A stretch of DNA of 64,000 nt, from NCBI GenBank assembly GCA_023015935.1, contig JALKAY010000001.1, positions 62,874-126,873 of the forward strand. Reading direction: 5' to 3'. The translations under genes and the position numbers were made by a program. Source of the stretch: Flavobacteriaceae bacterium F08102. GTDB taxonomy: Bacteria; Bacteroidota; Bacteroidia; Flavobacteriales; Flavobacteriaceae. Shown in pieces: positions 26,859-35,563 of the stretch (position 1 is its first letter; the number at the start of each line of letters is the position of its first letter). Under the pieces are notes generated by a model. It saw only the letters and a list, made by a program, of their open reading frames with translations. It was not told the DNA's origin and did not search any database.

Positions 26859-27425
26859 TTAAGTAATAAAATAGAAAAAGAAGAATAGAAAAATCCACAA
26901 TATATCTACAAAATGCCAAAATATCCCACCGAGCTCTACGCCTAGCGAATTATCAGTACTGTATTTTTGTCTTAGCATCTTGATGGTAATATACAGAAGC
27001 ACAATAATCCCTGCGGCAACATGCACTAAATGAGCAAAGGAAATCACAACTAATAATGCCGATGAAACAACACTTTCTTTCCCTGCAAAATAAAGTCCAG
27101 CTGCCCGTAACTCACCAAAGCCCTGAATTTGAAAATAAACGAAACACAAGCCTAAGACTAAAGTAATAACTATCCAAAGCGCCGATTGTTGTGTGTTTCC
27201 TTTTTTAACACTTCGCATTCCAAAAGAATAGGTCAAACTGCTTAAGAATATTAATGCCGTACTAATATATAAAGCTTGAGGCATTTGAAAAGAAACCCAA
27301 TCCTCTCTTGCACTACTAATAATATAGGCACTGGTTAAGCCGGCAAACATCATAATTATACTCACAATACTGATATACAGCATTTGTTTTGACGCTTTTC
27401 GACGAATTTGAACTTCTGCTTTCAT
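26859..27425 (-). CDS. Cytochrome c oxidase subunit III, short form
   Basis: A 188-aa five-TM heme-copper oxidase subunit III: KQMLYISIVSIIMMFAGLTSAYII, ALYISTALIFLSSLTYSFGM, SALLVVISFAHLVHVAAGIIVLLYI and IFWHFVDILWIFLFFFFYFIT. The HLVHVAAG and WHFVDILW motifs are the short-form equivalents of those in the neighbouring long paralogue. It lies two bases from cyoE, so the two are certainly cotranscribed. Two consecutive subunit III genes of different length are normal in flavobacterial oxidase clusters. Confidence 0.94.
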   Translation of the reverse strand: MKAEVQIRRKASKQMLYISIVSIIMMFAGLTSAYIISSAREDWVSFQMPQALYISTALIFLSSLTYSFGMRSVKKGNTQQSALWIVITLVLGLCFVYFQIQGFGELRAAGLYFAGKESVVSSALLVVISFAHLVHVAAGIIVLLYITIKMLRQKYSTDNSLGVELGGIFWHFVDILWIFLFFFFYFIT

Positions 27426-27426
27426 T

Positions 27427-28329
27427 TTAAATAAATTTATCTACAACAAAGATGACTTGAACTACCGTAATATAAAGTACACTGGTCAACATTAATTTTC
27501 GCGCTAACACATCGGTTTGGTTTTTATGCAATTTTATCCCGGCAAGGAGCATCAATAAACCAAATGCAAAAACAAAGATAGCTCCCACAATAGAAAGTTT
27601 AAGTTCCCCGGTTAATCCAAATACAGGCAAAATAGACACTAAAATCATCCAAACAGTGTACAACAATATTTGTGAAGTAGCCTTTTTATCTTTAGTACCC
27701 GTAGGTAACATATCAAAGCCTGCCTTTTTATACTCATCAAATTGCAACCAACCAATAGCCCAAAAATGAGGAAATTGCCAAAAAAACTGAATGACAAACA
27801 AAATCCCTGCTTCAATTCCAAATTTTCCGGTAGCTGCAACCCATCCAAGCATAAAAGGAATTGCCCCAGGAATCGCACCCACAAATACCGCTAACGGCGT
27901 AACAGGTTTCAAGGGTGTATAAACACTCGCATATAAAAAGATAGATACTGCACCAAACAGGGCCGTTTTGGGGTTAATATTATACAAAATTACAATGCCT
28001 GCAACAGCTAAAATAATTCCCAGTGTCATTGCCGTATTCACTGACATTCGCCCAGCAGGTAGCGGTCTATTTCGAGTTCTTTTCATGAGTTTATCTGTGT
28101 CTTTTTCAATCACTTGATTAAACACATTTGACGCACCAACCATACAATACCCACCAATCGCTAAAGAAATCAATACTGAAATCTGAATGGTATCTGCGGC
28201 AATAAGATAACCTGCAATAGCAGAAAACACGACACTTAAGGAGAGTCCTAATTTTGTGATTTGCTTGAAATCATCTATAATGGTAGCAAAAGATTTCTCT
28301 GTTGCAGATGTTTTAACAGAAGTCGACAT
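27427..28329 (-). CDS. cyoE: Heme o synthase (protoheme IX farnesyltransferase)
   Basis: UbiA-family enzyme that farnesylates heme b to heme o, precursor of the heme a of cytochrome oxidase. The 300-aa protein has about eight TM segments, the polar prenyl-diphosphate loop NVFNQVIEKDTDKLMKRTRN (Asp-rich, ending RPLPAGR) and the second loop YKKAGFDMLPT. The ATG at 28329 is preferred to a GTG two codons upstream. It leads the oxidase structural operon behind a perfect -7 box. Confidence 0.96.
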   Translation of the reverse strand: MSTSVKTSATEKSFATIIDDFKQITKLGLSLSVVFSAIAGYLIAADTIQISVLISLAIGGYCMVGASNVFNQVIEKDTDKLMKRTRNRPLPAGRMSVNTAMTLGIILAVAGIVILYNINPKTALFGAVSIFLYASVYTPLKPVTPLAVFVGAIPGAIPFMLGWVAATGKFGIEAGILFVIQFFWQFPHFWAIGWLQFDEYKKAGFDMLPTGTKDKKATSQILLYTVWMILVSILPVFGLTGELKLSIVGAIFVFAFGLLMLLAGIKLHKNQTDVLARKLMLTSVLYITVVQVIFVVDKFI

Positions 28330-28348
28330 ATTCACTTAAAAGTTGGTG

Positions 28349-28356
28349 CAAATATA
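28349..28356 (-). promoter_or_regulatory. -7 promoter box of the cyoE-cox operon
   Basis: Minus-strand TATATTTG, a perfect TAnnTTTG match, 19 bases before the cyoE ATG. Confidence 0.6.
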
Positions 28357-28430
28357 TTTATTAATTAAAGAATAATCACCTTAAAATTACCCCTTTATTT
28401 CGTTCTTGGATAAAAAGATGAAAAAACCCT

Positions 28431-28459
28431 TTGCGATTTATAGAAATGTATTAAATTTG
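28431..28459 (+). promoter_or_regulatory. Consensus Bacteroidota promoter for the tRNA pair
   Basis: -33 TTG at 28431-28433 and -7 TAAATTTG at 28452-28459, separated by 18 bases: the best full match in the window. It lies 46 bases upstream of tRNA-Gly, as expected for a stable-RNA promoter. Confidence 0.8.
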
Positions 28460-28505
28460 CGCTCGCATTTACGGCAACAAAATGCGAAACGTTCATATTA
28501 AAATC

Positions 28506-28577
28506 GCGAAAGTAGCTCAGGGGTAGAGCATCACCTTGCCAAGGTGAGGGTCGCGGGTTCAAATCCCGTCTTTCGCT
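28506..28577 (+). tRNA. tRNA-Gly (anticodon GCC)
   Basis: A 72-nt cloverleaf: acceptor stem GCGAAAG / CTTTCGC, D arm GCTC…GAGC, anticodon stem TCACC / GGTGA with loop TTGCCAA (GCC), T arm with TTCAAAT loop, discriminator T. The CCA end is not encoded. Confidence 0.97.
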
Positions 28578-28669
28578 CAGCATGATCGAAAGATGTTAAA
28601 CCTATCCAATTCGTTGGAAACCCTTTGTTTCGATTAAACAAAACCAATTTGTCGATATTATCGACGGCT

Positions 28670-28753
28670 GCTCGAGTGGTGGAATTGGTAGACACGCCGG
28701 ACTTAAAATCCTGTGACCATCTGGTCGTGCGGGTTCAAGTCCCGCCTCGAGTA
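28670..28753 (+). tRNA. tRNA-Leu (anticodon TAA)
   Basis: An 84-nt class II tRNA: acceptor GCTCGAG / CTCGAGT (closing G-U pair), D arm region TGGTGGAATTGGTAGACACG, anticodon loop CTTAAAA (TAA), a variable arm (GACCATCTGGTC) and T loop TTCAAGT. One C-U mismatch is present in the anticodon stem. CCA is not encoded. Confidence 0.97.
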
Positions 28754-28759
28754 CAATAG

Positions 28760-28804
28760 AAAACCTTAACCGATTGTTATACAATTCGTTGAGGTTTTTC
28801 TTTT
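28760..28804 (+). terminator. Terminator of the tRNA transcript
   Basis: An 11-bp stem AAAACCTTAAC / GTTGAGGTTTT with one G-U pair and further pairing (ATTGT / ACAAT) inside the loop, followed by a run of T, seven bases after tRNA-Leu. Confidence 0.88.
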
Positions 28805-29184
28805 TACATTCTACTCAACATTTTAAAATAATTTGCAATATGCTTCAATAGCATTTTTTATAACAGCAACTTTCCTCAATTTGTTATTCCGCCTATTTTA
28901 CATAGGTAATATATGCCAAAATTATTCATTATATTAATTGAGAAAATAACGTAGAATAGAAGCACAAAATTGAATCTATTTTAACTGCAAACACTTTACT
29001 TTTTATGAAAAAGGGTACAAAGCATATCAATATGGCATCCCTAACAAGTTTATCAGTGAGTAAAAGGAGCATCGAAAAAAAAGAAAATGTTCAAATTAGA
29101 ATTTATGTAAAAAAAAAATCAATAAAAATACCTCATTCATTTTTTGCTATGTCCTTCTAAAATTCGAATTTAATTCAACAAAAA
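28805..29184. other. ~380-bp gap without a supported gene
   Basis: A/T-rich spacer between the tRNA terminator and the lipoprotein terminator. The only open frame of note is ATG 29005 to TAA 29160 on the plus strand: 51 codons, Lys/Ser rich (MKKGTKHINMASLTSLSVSK…), no Cys, no recognisable leader or promoter box. I cannot support it as a gene. Confidence 0.4.
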
Positions 29185-29209
29185 AACCTCAAGCAGTACG
29201 CTTGAGGTT
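29179..29209 (-). terminator. Terminator of the TonB receptor operon
   Basis: A 10-bp perfect stem AACCTCAAGC / GCTTGAGGTT around AGTAC, followed on the minus strand by a U-run, about 22 bases after the lipoprotein stop. Confidence 0.92.
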
Positions 29210-29230
29210 CTTAATTTTCTTGTAATTTCT

Positions 29231-29791
29231 TTAAATTACTTCTATTGGGAACACCACTTGCACATCCGTTTCTCCGCCCGCTTGACTTATATCACCTTCA
29301 GCAACTCCAGCCGCTGTTTTTTCCGGCTCATGGCGCAGCGTAATAGTCAAATTAGACGTCCCAACAGCCTTTGTTTCAAGTACAATTGATAACCCTATTG
29401 GATTACCATTTACATCCTCATCATCATAACTTATATCAGCTACGTCTTGAGACAATTGAAAAAAGAACTGATGCTCTGCACCTTCCTCTTCTACTTCTTC
29501 TGTAATTTGATCTGCAGGAGATACTGTTTCATTTAATAATTCCATGTTACCACTATAAACCTGAGACACCTCCAATGTAGAAGACACCGTAATTATAGGT
29601 TCATCTGGCCCTATGCCATCCAAATCTCTACTCTCTAAGACTATTGGAGTTCCTCCGTCTTTAGGCGTAAGCGTAAGTCGTACAGTAGTAATTACTTCTT
29701 CTTCATTTACAGGAATTGGATCATCTTGATCATCACAACTGTTGGCTAATCCAAGTATAGCAAATAATAATATATAGGTGTATTTTTTCAT
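29231..29791 (-). CDS. TonB-receptor-associated lipoprotein
   Basis: A 186-aa acidic lipoprotein: signal peptide with lipobox ILGLANSC (Cys19), then CDDQDDPIPVNEEEVITTVRLTL and a beta-rich body (VTVSS-like strands, HQFFFQLS, LTITLRHEP) ending in VQVVFPIEVI. This matches the small lipoproteins called 'type 1 periplasmic binding fold superfamily' in flavobacteria, which regularly follow a TonB receptor. It lies 28 bases after the receptor and closes the operon. Probably outer-membrane anchored and helping ligand capture; the ligand is unknown, with metal suspected from the operon. Confidence 0.75.
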   Translation of the reverse strand: MKKYTYILLFAILGLANSCDDQDDPIPVNEEEVITTVRLTLTPKDGGTPIVLESRDLDGIGPDEPIITVSSTLEVSQVYSGNMELLNETVSPADQITEEVEEEGAEHQFFFQLSQDVADISYDDEDVNGNPIGLSIVLETKAVGTSNLTITLRHEPEKTAAGVAEGDISQAGGETDVQVVFPIEVI

Positions 29792-29819
29792 TTTTTAAAA
29801 TTTTTAATTGTCGTTGTTT

Positions 29820-32216
29820 TTAATAATTAAATTTTAGCTGCAAACTAATATTCCTTCCCATTTCATCCGCAAAATATCGTTGTCTATTGAGGTAATTACG
29901 ATAACTTGTATTGAAAATGTTATCAATTTTTAGCCCAAGAGTTAGCCCTCGATTCTTTTTCAAATCAAAGCGGATTTGACTGTGGAGATGTAATAAATGA
30001 TATGCAGCGGGTGGTGTACTAATATCTACTTCCACCAAGGTTTGATCATTTGGAATAAATTGCTCAAAATTAAAATTTGGATAATTTGACTGCTCAAAAA
30101 CCCATTCACTTTTCAAACTAAGACTAAAATCCTTCCATTTTGATTGTTTATAGGTTAAGGAGTTTCGTGTTTGAAAAGAAGGAATATCGATTAACGCCTC
30201 GTCCATGTCTAAGTTCATCCCTCTGATATAGGCGGAATTATTAGTCAAGGTAAGACGAGAATTAATAGGTACAGCTGCCGTAAAATCAAGTCCAAAAATT
30301 CCCGCTTTGGCTTGACTAAAAACCCAAACTGGAAAGGCGCCACGAAGGGTCTGTTCGATTCCATTAGGCATAGAAAAAATATAATTATTTATCAAATTAT
30401 AATATCCTTCCAACTTTACCGAAGCACTTTCATCCGTATATACTAACGTGGCTCCAATACGACTTGACGTTTCTTGCTTTAATCGCAAATCTCCAAGTTC
30501 TATACGAGCTGCCGAATGATGGAGACCATCACTAAAAAGCTCTGATGGATTTGGTGCACGGTTAGCCATACTGAAATTTAGACCTGCTTCCCAATGATCT
30601 TTATAAAAATATTTAAGCCCAAGCATTCCAGAAAAATTATGATAGTCAAATACCGGATTAGTCAGGTATTGACTCTCTAATTCGTCTGTAATAAAATGAG
30701 CATAATCATCTTGATAATTGCGTTCTTCCCAACGGCTTTTTAAGTAAAATTTTTTGGCATTCATCCGATTAAAATCGTATCGAACCCCAGCATCTACTTG
30801 CATCCCATTATCAAAATTCAAAAGGCTGGTAACAAAAGCTCCAAAATCAATTTTTTGATAATCTGGAATCAATCTTCGAACTCCCGTGTCAGGATCTGGC
30901 ACATTCTGCTGATAACCAAACCGAAGACCCGTATTAAAAATACGCATATGATTTGCATCAAACTTAAAGTCTGCCGAAACGGTATGAGTTTTCAGAGCCA
31001 AATCTAAGGCAGCTTTATTACGATCATCACCTACGCGAATATCAAACTCTTTTCGGCGATTATTTTGAAAATCATACTGCAAATTTAAACGGCCCAAATT
31101 CTCAAAACGTTTAAAGTAATTCACCTTTGCTAAATGGTGTTTTACCTCTTGCTTTGGCGCTTCAATTTGATAGTCAAAATCTTCTTGAACAAGTGGCTCA
31201 TCACTTTCAATAGCAGTGACTAAGTCACTAATATTTCCAATATGAGATGCTTTTAAAATACCAATCTCATTATTAATAAAGCTATAGTAAATAGACAATC
31301 CTTGTTCTAAAGTTTTAAAACCAGCCCTCAAACTTAAAGCATTCGATGAAAGACCACTATTTGTCAAGAAATAATCAGGAGCTTCTGCATCCCCAAAGCG
31401 TTTAACAGATGCTTGCCCGCTAATAAACCATCCATTGTCAAAAGATTTTGTCAATGAAGTATTTCCTGAAAATCCGCGACCATTGCTAAAGCCAGCTAAG
31501 ATACTTTGTCCGTATAAACTATCCTTATTTCGAATAGTTGCTGGATTCATAACCACAACACCACCAACAGCATCACCACCATAAGCCAAGGCCGAAGCAC
31601 CTTTAATAACCATGACATTCGCTACAGATCCCAAATCAATATTTGGCGCGTGTTCTACGCCCCATTCTTGATCTTGAAGTCGCACTCCATTATTCATAAT
31701 TAATACGCGGCTACTGTGCAACCCATTAATAACAGGTTTCACAATATTGTTTCCTGTATTTAAACTACTTATTCCAGCAATTTCCTTAAGCGCATCTCCA
31801 AGTTGAGCTCCACTATAGAGCTCTAATTGCTCTTTTTTGAGGCGCGTCTCTTGACCTGAAGCACTGTGCTTATCTCCCACAGAATGTATTGTAATTTCAT
31901 CGAGAAATTCAGCATGATGCTCTAAGTTAATCCGCTTATAAACATCCCCATCAATATGCACTTCAACTGTTTTCGTTAAACATCCAACATGTGAAATAGT
32001 TAACGTAAGGGTTCCTGCACATAAATCAGTGAACTTAAATTTGCCTTGTAGATCTGTAGCTAAATATTTATCCAGTTCTTTGGCATAAATTGTAGCTCCA
32101 ACTAAAGGACTTCCATCGTGAAAATCAGTCACTTCGCCAATACAGACGTAGTGACAATTTTGACTAGCCATACTGTTTACAAACAAACATATAGCCAATA
32201 AAAATGTATATTTCAT
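29820..32216 (-). CDS. TonB-dependent outer-membrane receptor with carboxypeptidase-like N-terminal domain
   Basis: A 798-aa active-transport porin. Signal peptide (ending near NSMASQ), then a carboxypeptidase-D regulatory-like beta-sandwich (IGEVTDFHDGSPLVGATIYA, ~residues 25-105), the plug (~120-240, with NTGNNIVKPVINGLHSSRVLIM, DQEWGVEHAPNIDLGSVANV and VIKGASALAYGGDAVGGVV), and a 22-strand barrel ending in ISLQLKFNY with terminal aromatic. There is no SusD partner, so it is more like siderophore, vitamin or metal receptors. A His-rich small protein upstream and a lipoprotein downstream suggest metal uptake similar to ZnuD-type systems (inference). Confidence 0.93.
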   Translation of the reverse strand: MKYTFLLAICLFVNSMASQNCHYVCIGEVTDFHDGSPLVGATIYAKELDKYLATDLQGKFKFTDLCAGTLTLTISHVGCLTKTVEVHIDGDVYKRINLEHHAEFLDEITIHSVGDKHSASGQETRLKKEQLELYSGAQLGDALKEIAGISSLNTGNNIVKPVINGLHSSRVLIMNNGVRLQDQEWGVEHAPNIDLGSVANVMVIKGASALAYGGDAVGGVVVMNPATIRNKDSLYGQSILAGFSNGRGFSGNTSLTKSFDNGWFISGQASVKRFGDAEAPDYFLTNSGLSSNALSLRAGFKTLEQGLSIYYSFINNEIGILKASHIGNISDLVTAIESDEPLVQEDFDYQIEAPKQEVKHHLAKVNYFKRFENLGRLNLQYDFQNNRRKEFDIRVGDDRNKAALDLALKTHTVSADFKFDANHMRIFNTGLRFGYQQNVPDPDTGVRRLIPDYQKIDFGAFVTSLLNFDNGMQVDAGVRYDFNRMNAKKFYLKSRWEERNYQDDYAHFITDELESQYLTNPVFDYHNFSGMLGLKYFYKDHWEAGLNFSMANRAPNPSELFSDGLHHSAARIELGDLRLKQETSSRIGATLVYTDESASVKLEGYYNLINNYIFSMPNGIEQTLRGAFPVWVFSQAKAGIFGLDFTAAVPINSRLTLTNNSAYIRGMNLDMDEALIDIPSFQTRNSLTYKQSKWKDFSLSLKSEWVFEQSNYPNFNFEQFIPNDQTLVEVDISTPPAAYHLLHLHSQIRFDLKKNRGLTLGLKIDNIFNTSYRNYLNRQRYFADEMGRNISLQLKFNY

Positions 32217-32255
32217 TTAATATTGTTTAGGTATAAATACTAATTAAACTCAAGT

Positions 32256-32585
32256 TTATACCAAACAGGGAGGTCCTCTTAAGTAAGAGGTTAACGGAAA
32301 AGTACTTTGAAAATTTGTATAAAAGTTTACTGGCTGAAAGTGACTTGCTTTCGTGAAAATCTGAAATTCTGGTTGGAAATGAACCAGTAAGTTGTGATGT
32401 AATTTTATTTTAAAATCACAATCATGATGAATTTCGTGAAAGTGATATTCATCTTCAGCAGTACACACTTCGTGCACTTCATTTTCTAAAACATGATGTA
32501 ACTTTACTACCGTTGGAGTCGCAAAAGATGACAACATCCAAAAGAGAAAAAACTTTACAACGATATGATGTCTTAGACGATGCAA
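32256..32585 (-). CDS. Small His-rich exported protein leading the receptor operon
   Basis: A 109-aa protein with an N-terminal hydrophobic segment (VVKFFLFWMLSSFATPTVV), then a periplasmic part unusually rich in His (about 15 in all, clustered in EVHEVCTAEDEYHFHEIHHD and KLHHNLLVHF) with two Cys, ending in YLRGPPCLV. Small metal-regulated proteins with a closing R-x-PP (DUF2946-like) are known next to TonB receptors; the similarity is suggestive only. The only in-frame start is TTG, 24 bases downstream of a perfect promoter box. Likely a periplasmic metal-binding helper. Confidence 0.65.
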   Translation of the reverse strand: MHRLRHHIVVKFFLFWMLSSFATPTVVKLHHVLENEVHEVCTAEDEYHFHEIHHDCDFKIKLHHNLLVHFQPEFQIFTKASHFQPVNFYTNFQSTFPLTSYLRGPPCLV

Positions 32586-32608
32586 CTTCTATTATTCTTT
32601 TTACAAAA

Positions 32609-32616
32609 CAAAGATA
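32609..32616 (-). promoter_or_regulatory. -7 promoter box of the receptor operon
   Basis: Minus-strand TATCTTTG, perfect TAnnTTTG. A near-copy (CATCTTTG, 32617-32624) lies immediately upstream, making a tandem box. A regulatory site such as a Fur/Zur operator is not recognisable. Confidence 0.55.
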
Positions 32617-32659
32617 CAAAGATGTGACGAACTAAAAAGATGTATTTCGTGGATTTATG

Positions 32660-33160
32660 CTATGAAGCTATACGATTATATAAATTTTTAACAAAAGGCA
32701 ACCAAGTTTTTCCATCATCTTTAGAACAACCAATGATGAGCGAAACTGTACTTGACGAAAGTTCTTTGTAAATTAATTTAAACAAGTACTTTGGCTTGTC
32801 CAATCCTTTTGTATTTTCACCATTAAGGAAGGTGAGTACGCCTTTATTTTCTGACCCCAAGTACGTATCTATTCTTCCTTCAACCAAATCAAGTGACATT
32901 AATTTATAATTATTCGTTTCACTATTTACAACCATCGTGTTTTGAAAATGAATAAATACATTTTCTTTAGTCACTTGCAAATTCTCAAAAATCACATTGT
33001 CCTCTTTATAAACTCTTGACTTGCCATTTCCAGAATGAAACCATCCTTCTGTTTCGCTATAACTATACACCTCAACGGCATATTCGCCAATTAAAAACTG
33101 AACTGCCGAAAAGCAATTCTGAAAAACTTTAGCATTTGCTGCTGACATATATCCAAGCAT
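32660..33160 (-). CDS. Hypothetical soluble protein
   Basis: A 166-aa protein without signal peptide or TM segment. Alternating hydrophobic strands (FENLQVTKENVFIHFQNTMVV, YLFKLIYKELSSSTVSLIIG) and the phrase CSKDDGKTWLPFVKNLYNRI suggest a small all-beta or lipocalin-like fold. The start could also be the Met at residue 5 (MSAANAK). It stands alone between the receptor operon and aroA. I do not recognise the family. Confidence 0.65.
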   Translation of the reverse strand: MLGYMSAANAKVFQNCFSAVQFLIGEYAVEVYSYSETEGWFHSGNGKSRVYKEDNVIFENLQVTKENVFIHFQNTMVVNSETNNYKLMSLDLVEGRIDTYLGSENKGVLTFLNGENTKGLDKPKYLFKLIYKELSSSTVSLIIGCSKDDGKTWLPFVKNLYNRIAS

Positions 33161-33332
33161 GGTAGGTTTTTTGCGATAAATAAAGTGAGTAAAAGTATAC
33201 TATAAAGACGTTTGAAAAAAAAAAATGTTACATTTTATTCAAACTTTAACATTTAGAAAATACAATTCACAATTGCATGAATAAGAATTCATTAAACAAA
33301 TTCCCAACTATCAAGGAGGTAAAATTTAACAT

Positions 33333-34556
33333 TTATTTAAAGCAATTAGCGAAATTCTCCCAGAAATCTCGAAAAGACTTAGTGACAACTGCCGCGTCCT
33401 TAATTACGATAGGGACTTTCATAGCAAGGGGCGCAAAAGCCATTGCCATTCGGTGATCATCATATGTTTCAATAAAACAGTTTGAATAAATTTGAGAAGC
33501 CGCTTCAAGATGGAGCGAAGTATCTGTAACATGTATTTTAGCCCCCAATTTGGTCAATTCATTTTTCAAGGCTACTAATCGATCCGTTTCTTTTATTTTA
33601 AGTGTATGTAACCCCGTTAAATGACAGGGGATTTGCAAAGCAAAACACGTAACAACTATTGTTTGGGCGATATCTGGAGCATCCTGCAAATCTAGCTCCT
33701 TTAAAACAGGTGTACGATTCGTTTTGCGCAGTGTAATTCCACCATTTTCAAATACAGTATCAACACCCAATTGCCTATAAATATCAACAAGACATCGATC
33801 TCCTTGTAGACTATCTTCTTTATAATATGTTAAATAGTATTCGGTATCCACAGGACTCAATGCAGCCATACTGTAAAAATACGAGGCAGAACTCCAATCA
33901 GATTCAATGGTCCACGTGCTAGGTTCAATGTTTAACGTAGGTTTTATTTGGATTGTTTGGTTCTCGAAATAGGTCTTTACCCCTAAAGAATTTAAAAGTG
34001 TTAACGTCATTTCTAAGTAAGGCCTTGAAGTACATTTTTCAGTAAGCAATAGCTTCAAACCATTCTTCAAACGTGGAGCAATCAACAATAAAGCAGATAA
34101 ATATTGACTACTTACGTTTCCTGCAATTTGTACCGAATTTTTCAATAGCTCCTTCCCACAAATCCTTAAGGGTGGATAGCCTTCATTAATTTCATAATGA
34201 ATTTCAGCGCCTAATTGCTTCAACGCATCCACTAAAATCCGAATGGGTCTTTGCTGCATCCTTGAAGAACCTGTTAAAACTAACGTTCGCCCAGGCATTG
34301 ATGCATAATAAGCAGTCAAAAATCGCATGGCAGTTCCCGCGTGGCCAATATCAATCAAATCGCCTTCATTCATTAAAGCATTCGCAAGATGAACTGTATC
34401 ATCCGAATCAGATACATTTTCGAGGGTAATATTAGGAAATATTTGTTGCAAAACAAGCAACCTATTCGATTCACTTTTTGAACCTGAAATTTGTATTTCG
34501 ATGCGCGATTTTACAGATTTATTACTGTAATCGAGAAGTTTATCTTGAATATTCAT
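33333..34556 (-). CDS. aroA: 3-phosphoshikimate 1-carboxyvinyltransferase (EPSP synthase)
   Basis: Transfers enolpyruvate from PEP to shikimate 3-phosphate in aromatic amino-acid synthesis. The 407-aa protein has the duplicated inside-out barrel. Visible motifs: SGSKSESNRLLVLQ (phosphate binding), DIGHAGTAMRFLTAYYA (family LGNAGT region with His for Asn, common in Bacteroidota), SSRMQQRPI, the IKETDRL loop and the C-terminal DDHRMAMAFAPLAM. Slightly shorter than the ~430-aa enterobacterial enzyme. It is a stand-alone gene. Confidence 0.96.
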   Translation of the reverse strand: MNIQDKLLDYSNKSVKSRIEIQISGSKSESNRLLVLQQIFPNITLENVSDSDDTVHLANALMNEGDLIDIGHAGTAMRFLTAYYASMPGRTLVLTGSSRMQQRPIRILVDALKQLGAEIHYEINEGYPPLRICGKELLKNSVQIAGNVSSQYLSALLLIAPRLKNGLKLLLTEKCTSRPYLEMTLTLLNSLGVKTYFENQTIQIKPTLNIEPSTWTIESDWSSASYFYSMAALSPVDTEYYLTYYKEDSLQGDRCLVDIYRQLGVDTVFENGGITLRKTNRTPVLKELDLQDAPDIAQTIVVTCFALQIPCHLTGLHTLKIKETDRLVALKNELTKLGAKIHVTDTSLHLEAASQIYSNCFIETYDDHRMAMAFAPLAMKVPIVIKDAAVVTKSFRDFWENFANCFK

Positions 34557-34726
34557 GAAGTATTAAACGATCTAATCGTACCTATTTTTAGTTGATTTTC
34601 TGCAAATATTGAGTCGTATTTTCAACGGACTAACTTATAAAAAAATATTTCGCTCAGCGCCTTTTAACCGTGTTTTTTAGTTAAGAAATGTCAAAGAAAA
34701 ATAATTTTATTTGAACAAAAAGCTAT

Positions 34727-34975
34727 TTATTTGGTATTTCTAGCAGTTAGCCAAATTCCATAAGCCGCACTTATAAATATTTTAGAAGCCAGAAAATATT
34801 TCCATTTTCCTTCACTAAAATTTTGTTCATTGATGGCTTCCATATCAAATTGGATAATTGCTGAAAAACTATTAAACATAAGGCCGAGAATAACCATAAA
34901 TAAAAAAAAAGGAATAATAATAAATGCTGCTCGTTTCCAGAAGATCCCTTGTTTAATTTTTCCTAAAAAAGTCAT
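34727..34975 (-). CDS. Small two-TM membrane protein
   Basis: An 82-aa protein with one strong TM segment (AAFIIIPFFLFMVILGLMF) and a second weaker one near the end (FLASKIFISAAYGIWLTA), separated by a polar acidic loop. Its start overlaps the stop of the MazG-like gene by 4 bases (ATGA), which supports that it is real and cotranscribed. No family recognised. Confidence 0.7.
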   Translation of the reverse strand: MTFLGKIKQGIFWKRAAFIIIPFFLFMVILGLMFNSFSAIIQFDMEAINEQNFSEGKWKYFLASKIFISAAYGIWLTARNTK

Positions 34976-35301
34976 GATTTTAATTTTTGATTTTGTTGAT
35001 GACGATCGTGATCTCGTTTTGTTTTAAGGTCTAATTTTTTGTAAAAACTTTCGGAAAGATCAATACCCGTCTGATTTGCCAAACACAAAACTACAAATAA
35101 TACATCCGCCAATTCTTCTCCTAAATCCTTATTTTTATCTGACTCTTTCTCACTTTGTTCTCCATATCGCCTTGCAATAATACGTGCAACTTCACCAACC
35201 TCTTCTGTCAATTGAGCCATGTTTGTCAACTCATTAAAATAACGAACTCCGTGATCTTTTATCCATTGATCAACGTCCTTTTGAGCATTTTTAATATTCA
35301 T
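34972..35301 (-). CDS. MazG-like nucleotide pyrophosphohydrolase
   Basis: A 109-aa all-alpha NTP pyrophosphatase-fold enzyme that hydrolyses (d)NTPs to monophosphates, thought to clean aberrant nucleotides. The metal-binding pattern is visible as EEVGEVARIIARR followed by DLGEELADVLFVVLCLANQTG (ExxE…ExxD). The start is taken at Met 35301 (MNIKNAQKD); the more distal Met codons lie on or next to the promoter box at 35323-35330, and the one at 35307 (MKMNIK) is an alternative. Confidence 0.88.
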   Translation of the reverse strand: MNIKNAQKDVDQWIKDHGVRYFNELTNMAQLTEEVGEVARIIARRYGEQSEKESDKNKDLGEELADVLFVVLCLANQTGIDLSESFYKKLDLKTKRDHDRHQQNQKLKS

Positions 35302-35322
35302 TTTCATAAAAATTTTAATGCT

Positions 35323-35330
35323 CAAAGATA
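35323..35330 (-). promoter_or_regulatory. -7 promoter box of the MazG-like gene
   Basis: Minus-strand TATCTTTG, perfect TAnnTTTG, overlapping the most distal possible start codon and therefore excluding it. Confidence 0.6.
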
Positions 35331-35384
35331 CGAGATAATTAACACGATCCCCTTGAGAAATTAGTTTTGAATCTCAAATTCACC

Positions 35385-35477
35385 CTAAAATTCAATACGC
35401 AAACCAAATCCCCCTTTTTTTTCATCATTAGCAAACGTAAAAACCCAACTATCAAAAGATGAGCGCGTTTCTTTTAT
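35385..35477 (-). pseudogene. C-terminal relic of an outer-membrane protein
   Basis: Between an in-frame TGA (35478-35480) and a TAG (35385-35387) lie 30 codons that read like the end of a beta-barrel or exported protein: SSFDSWVFTFANDEKKGGF followed by GLRIEF and stop, with the terminal Phe and alternating pattern expected of barrel C-termini. No start codon or upstream body is present. It is probably what is left of a deleted gene; chance cannot be excluded at this length. Confidence 0.35.
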
Positions 35478-35563
35478 TCATTTTTCACCAATATATTTGT
35501 AGGAGACAAAAGTAGTGACTACATTTATAAGAGCACTGCGAAACTGCAAATACCCCTAAAAAC

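Noticed and set aside
28506-28753. The tRNA pair as an integration (att) site
   Set aside because: No repeated tRNA 3' end, integrase or composition change is seen downstream.
29005-29160. 51-codon plus-strand frame, considered as a possible peptide natural-product precursor
   Set aside because: No Cys, no leader-cleavage motif, no modifying enzyme nearby and no promoter box; only Lys/Ser-rich composition.
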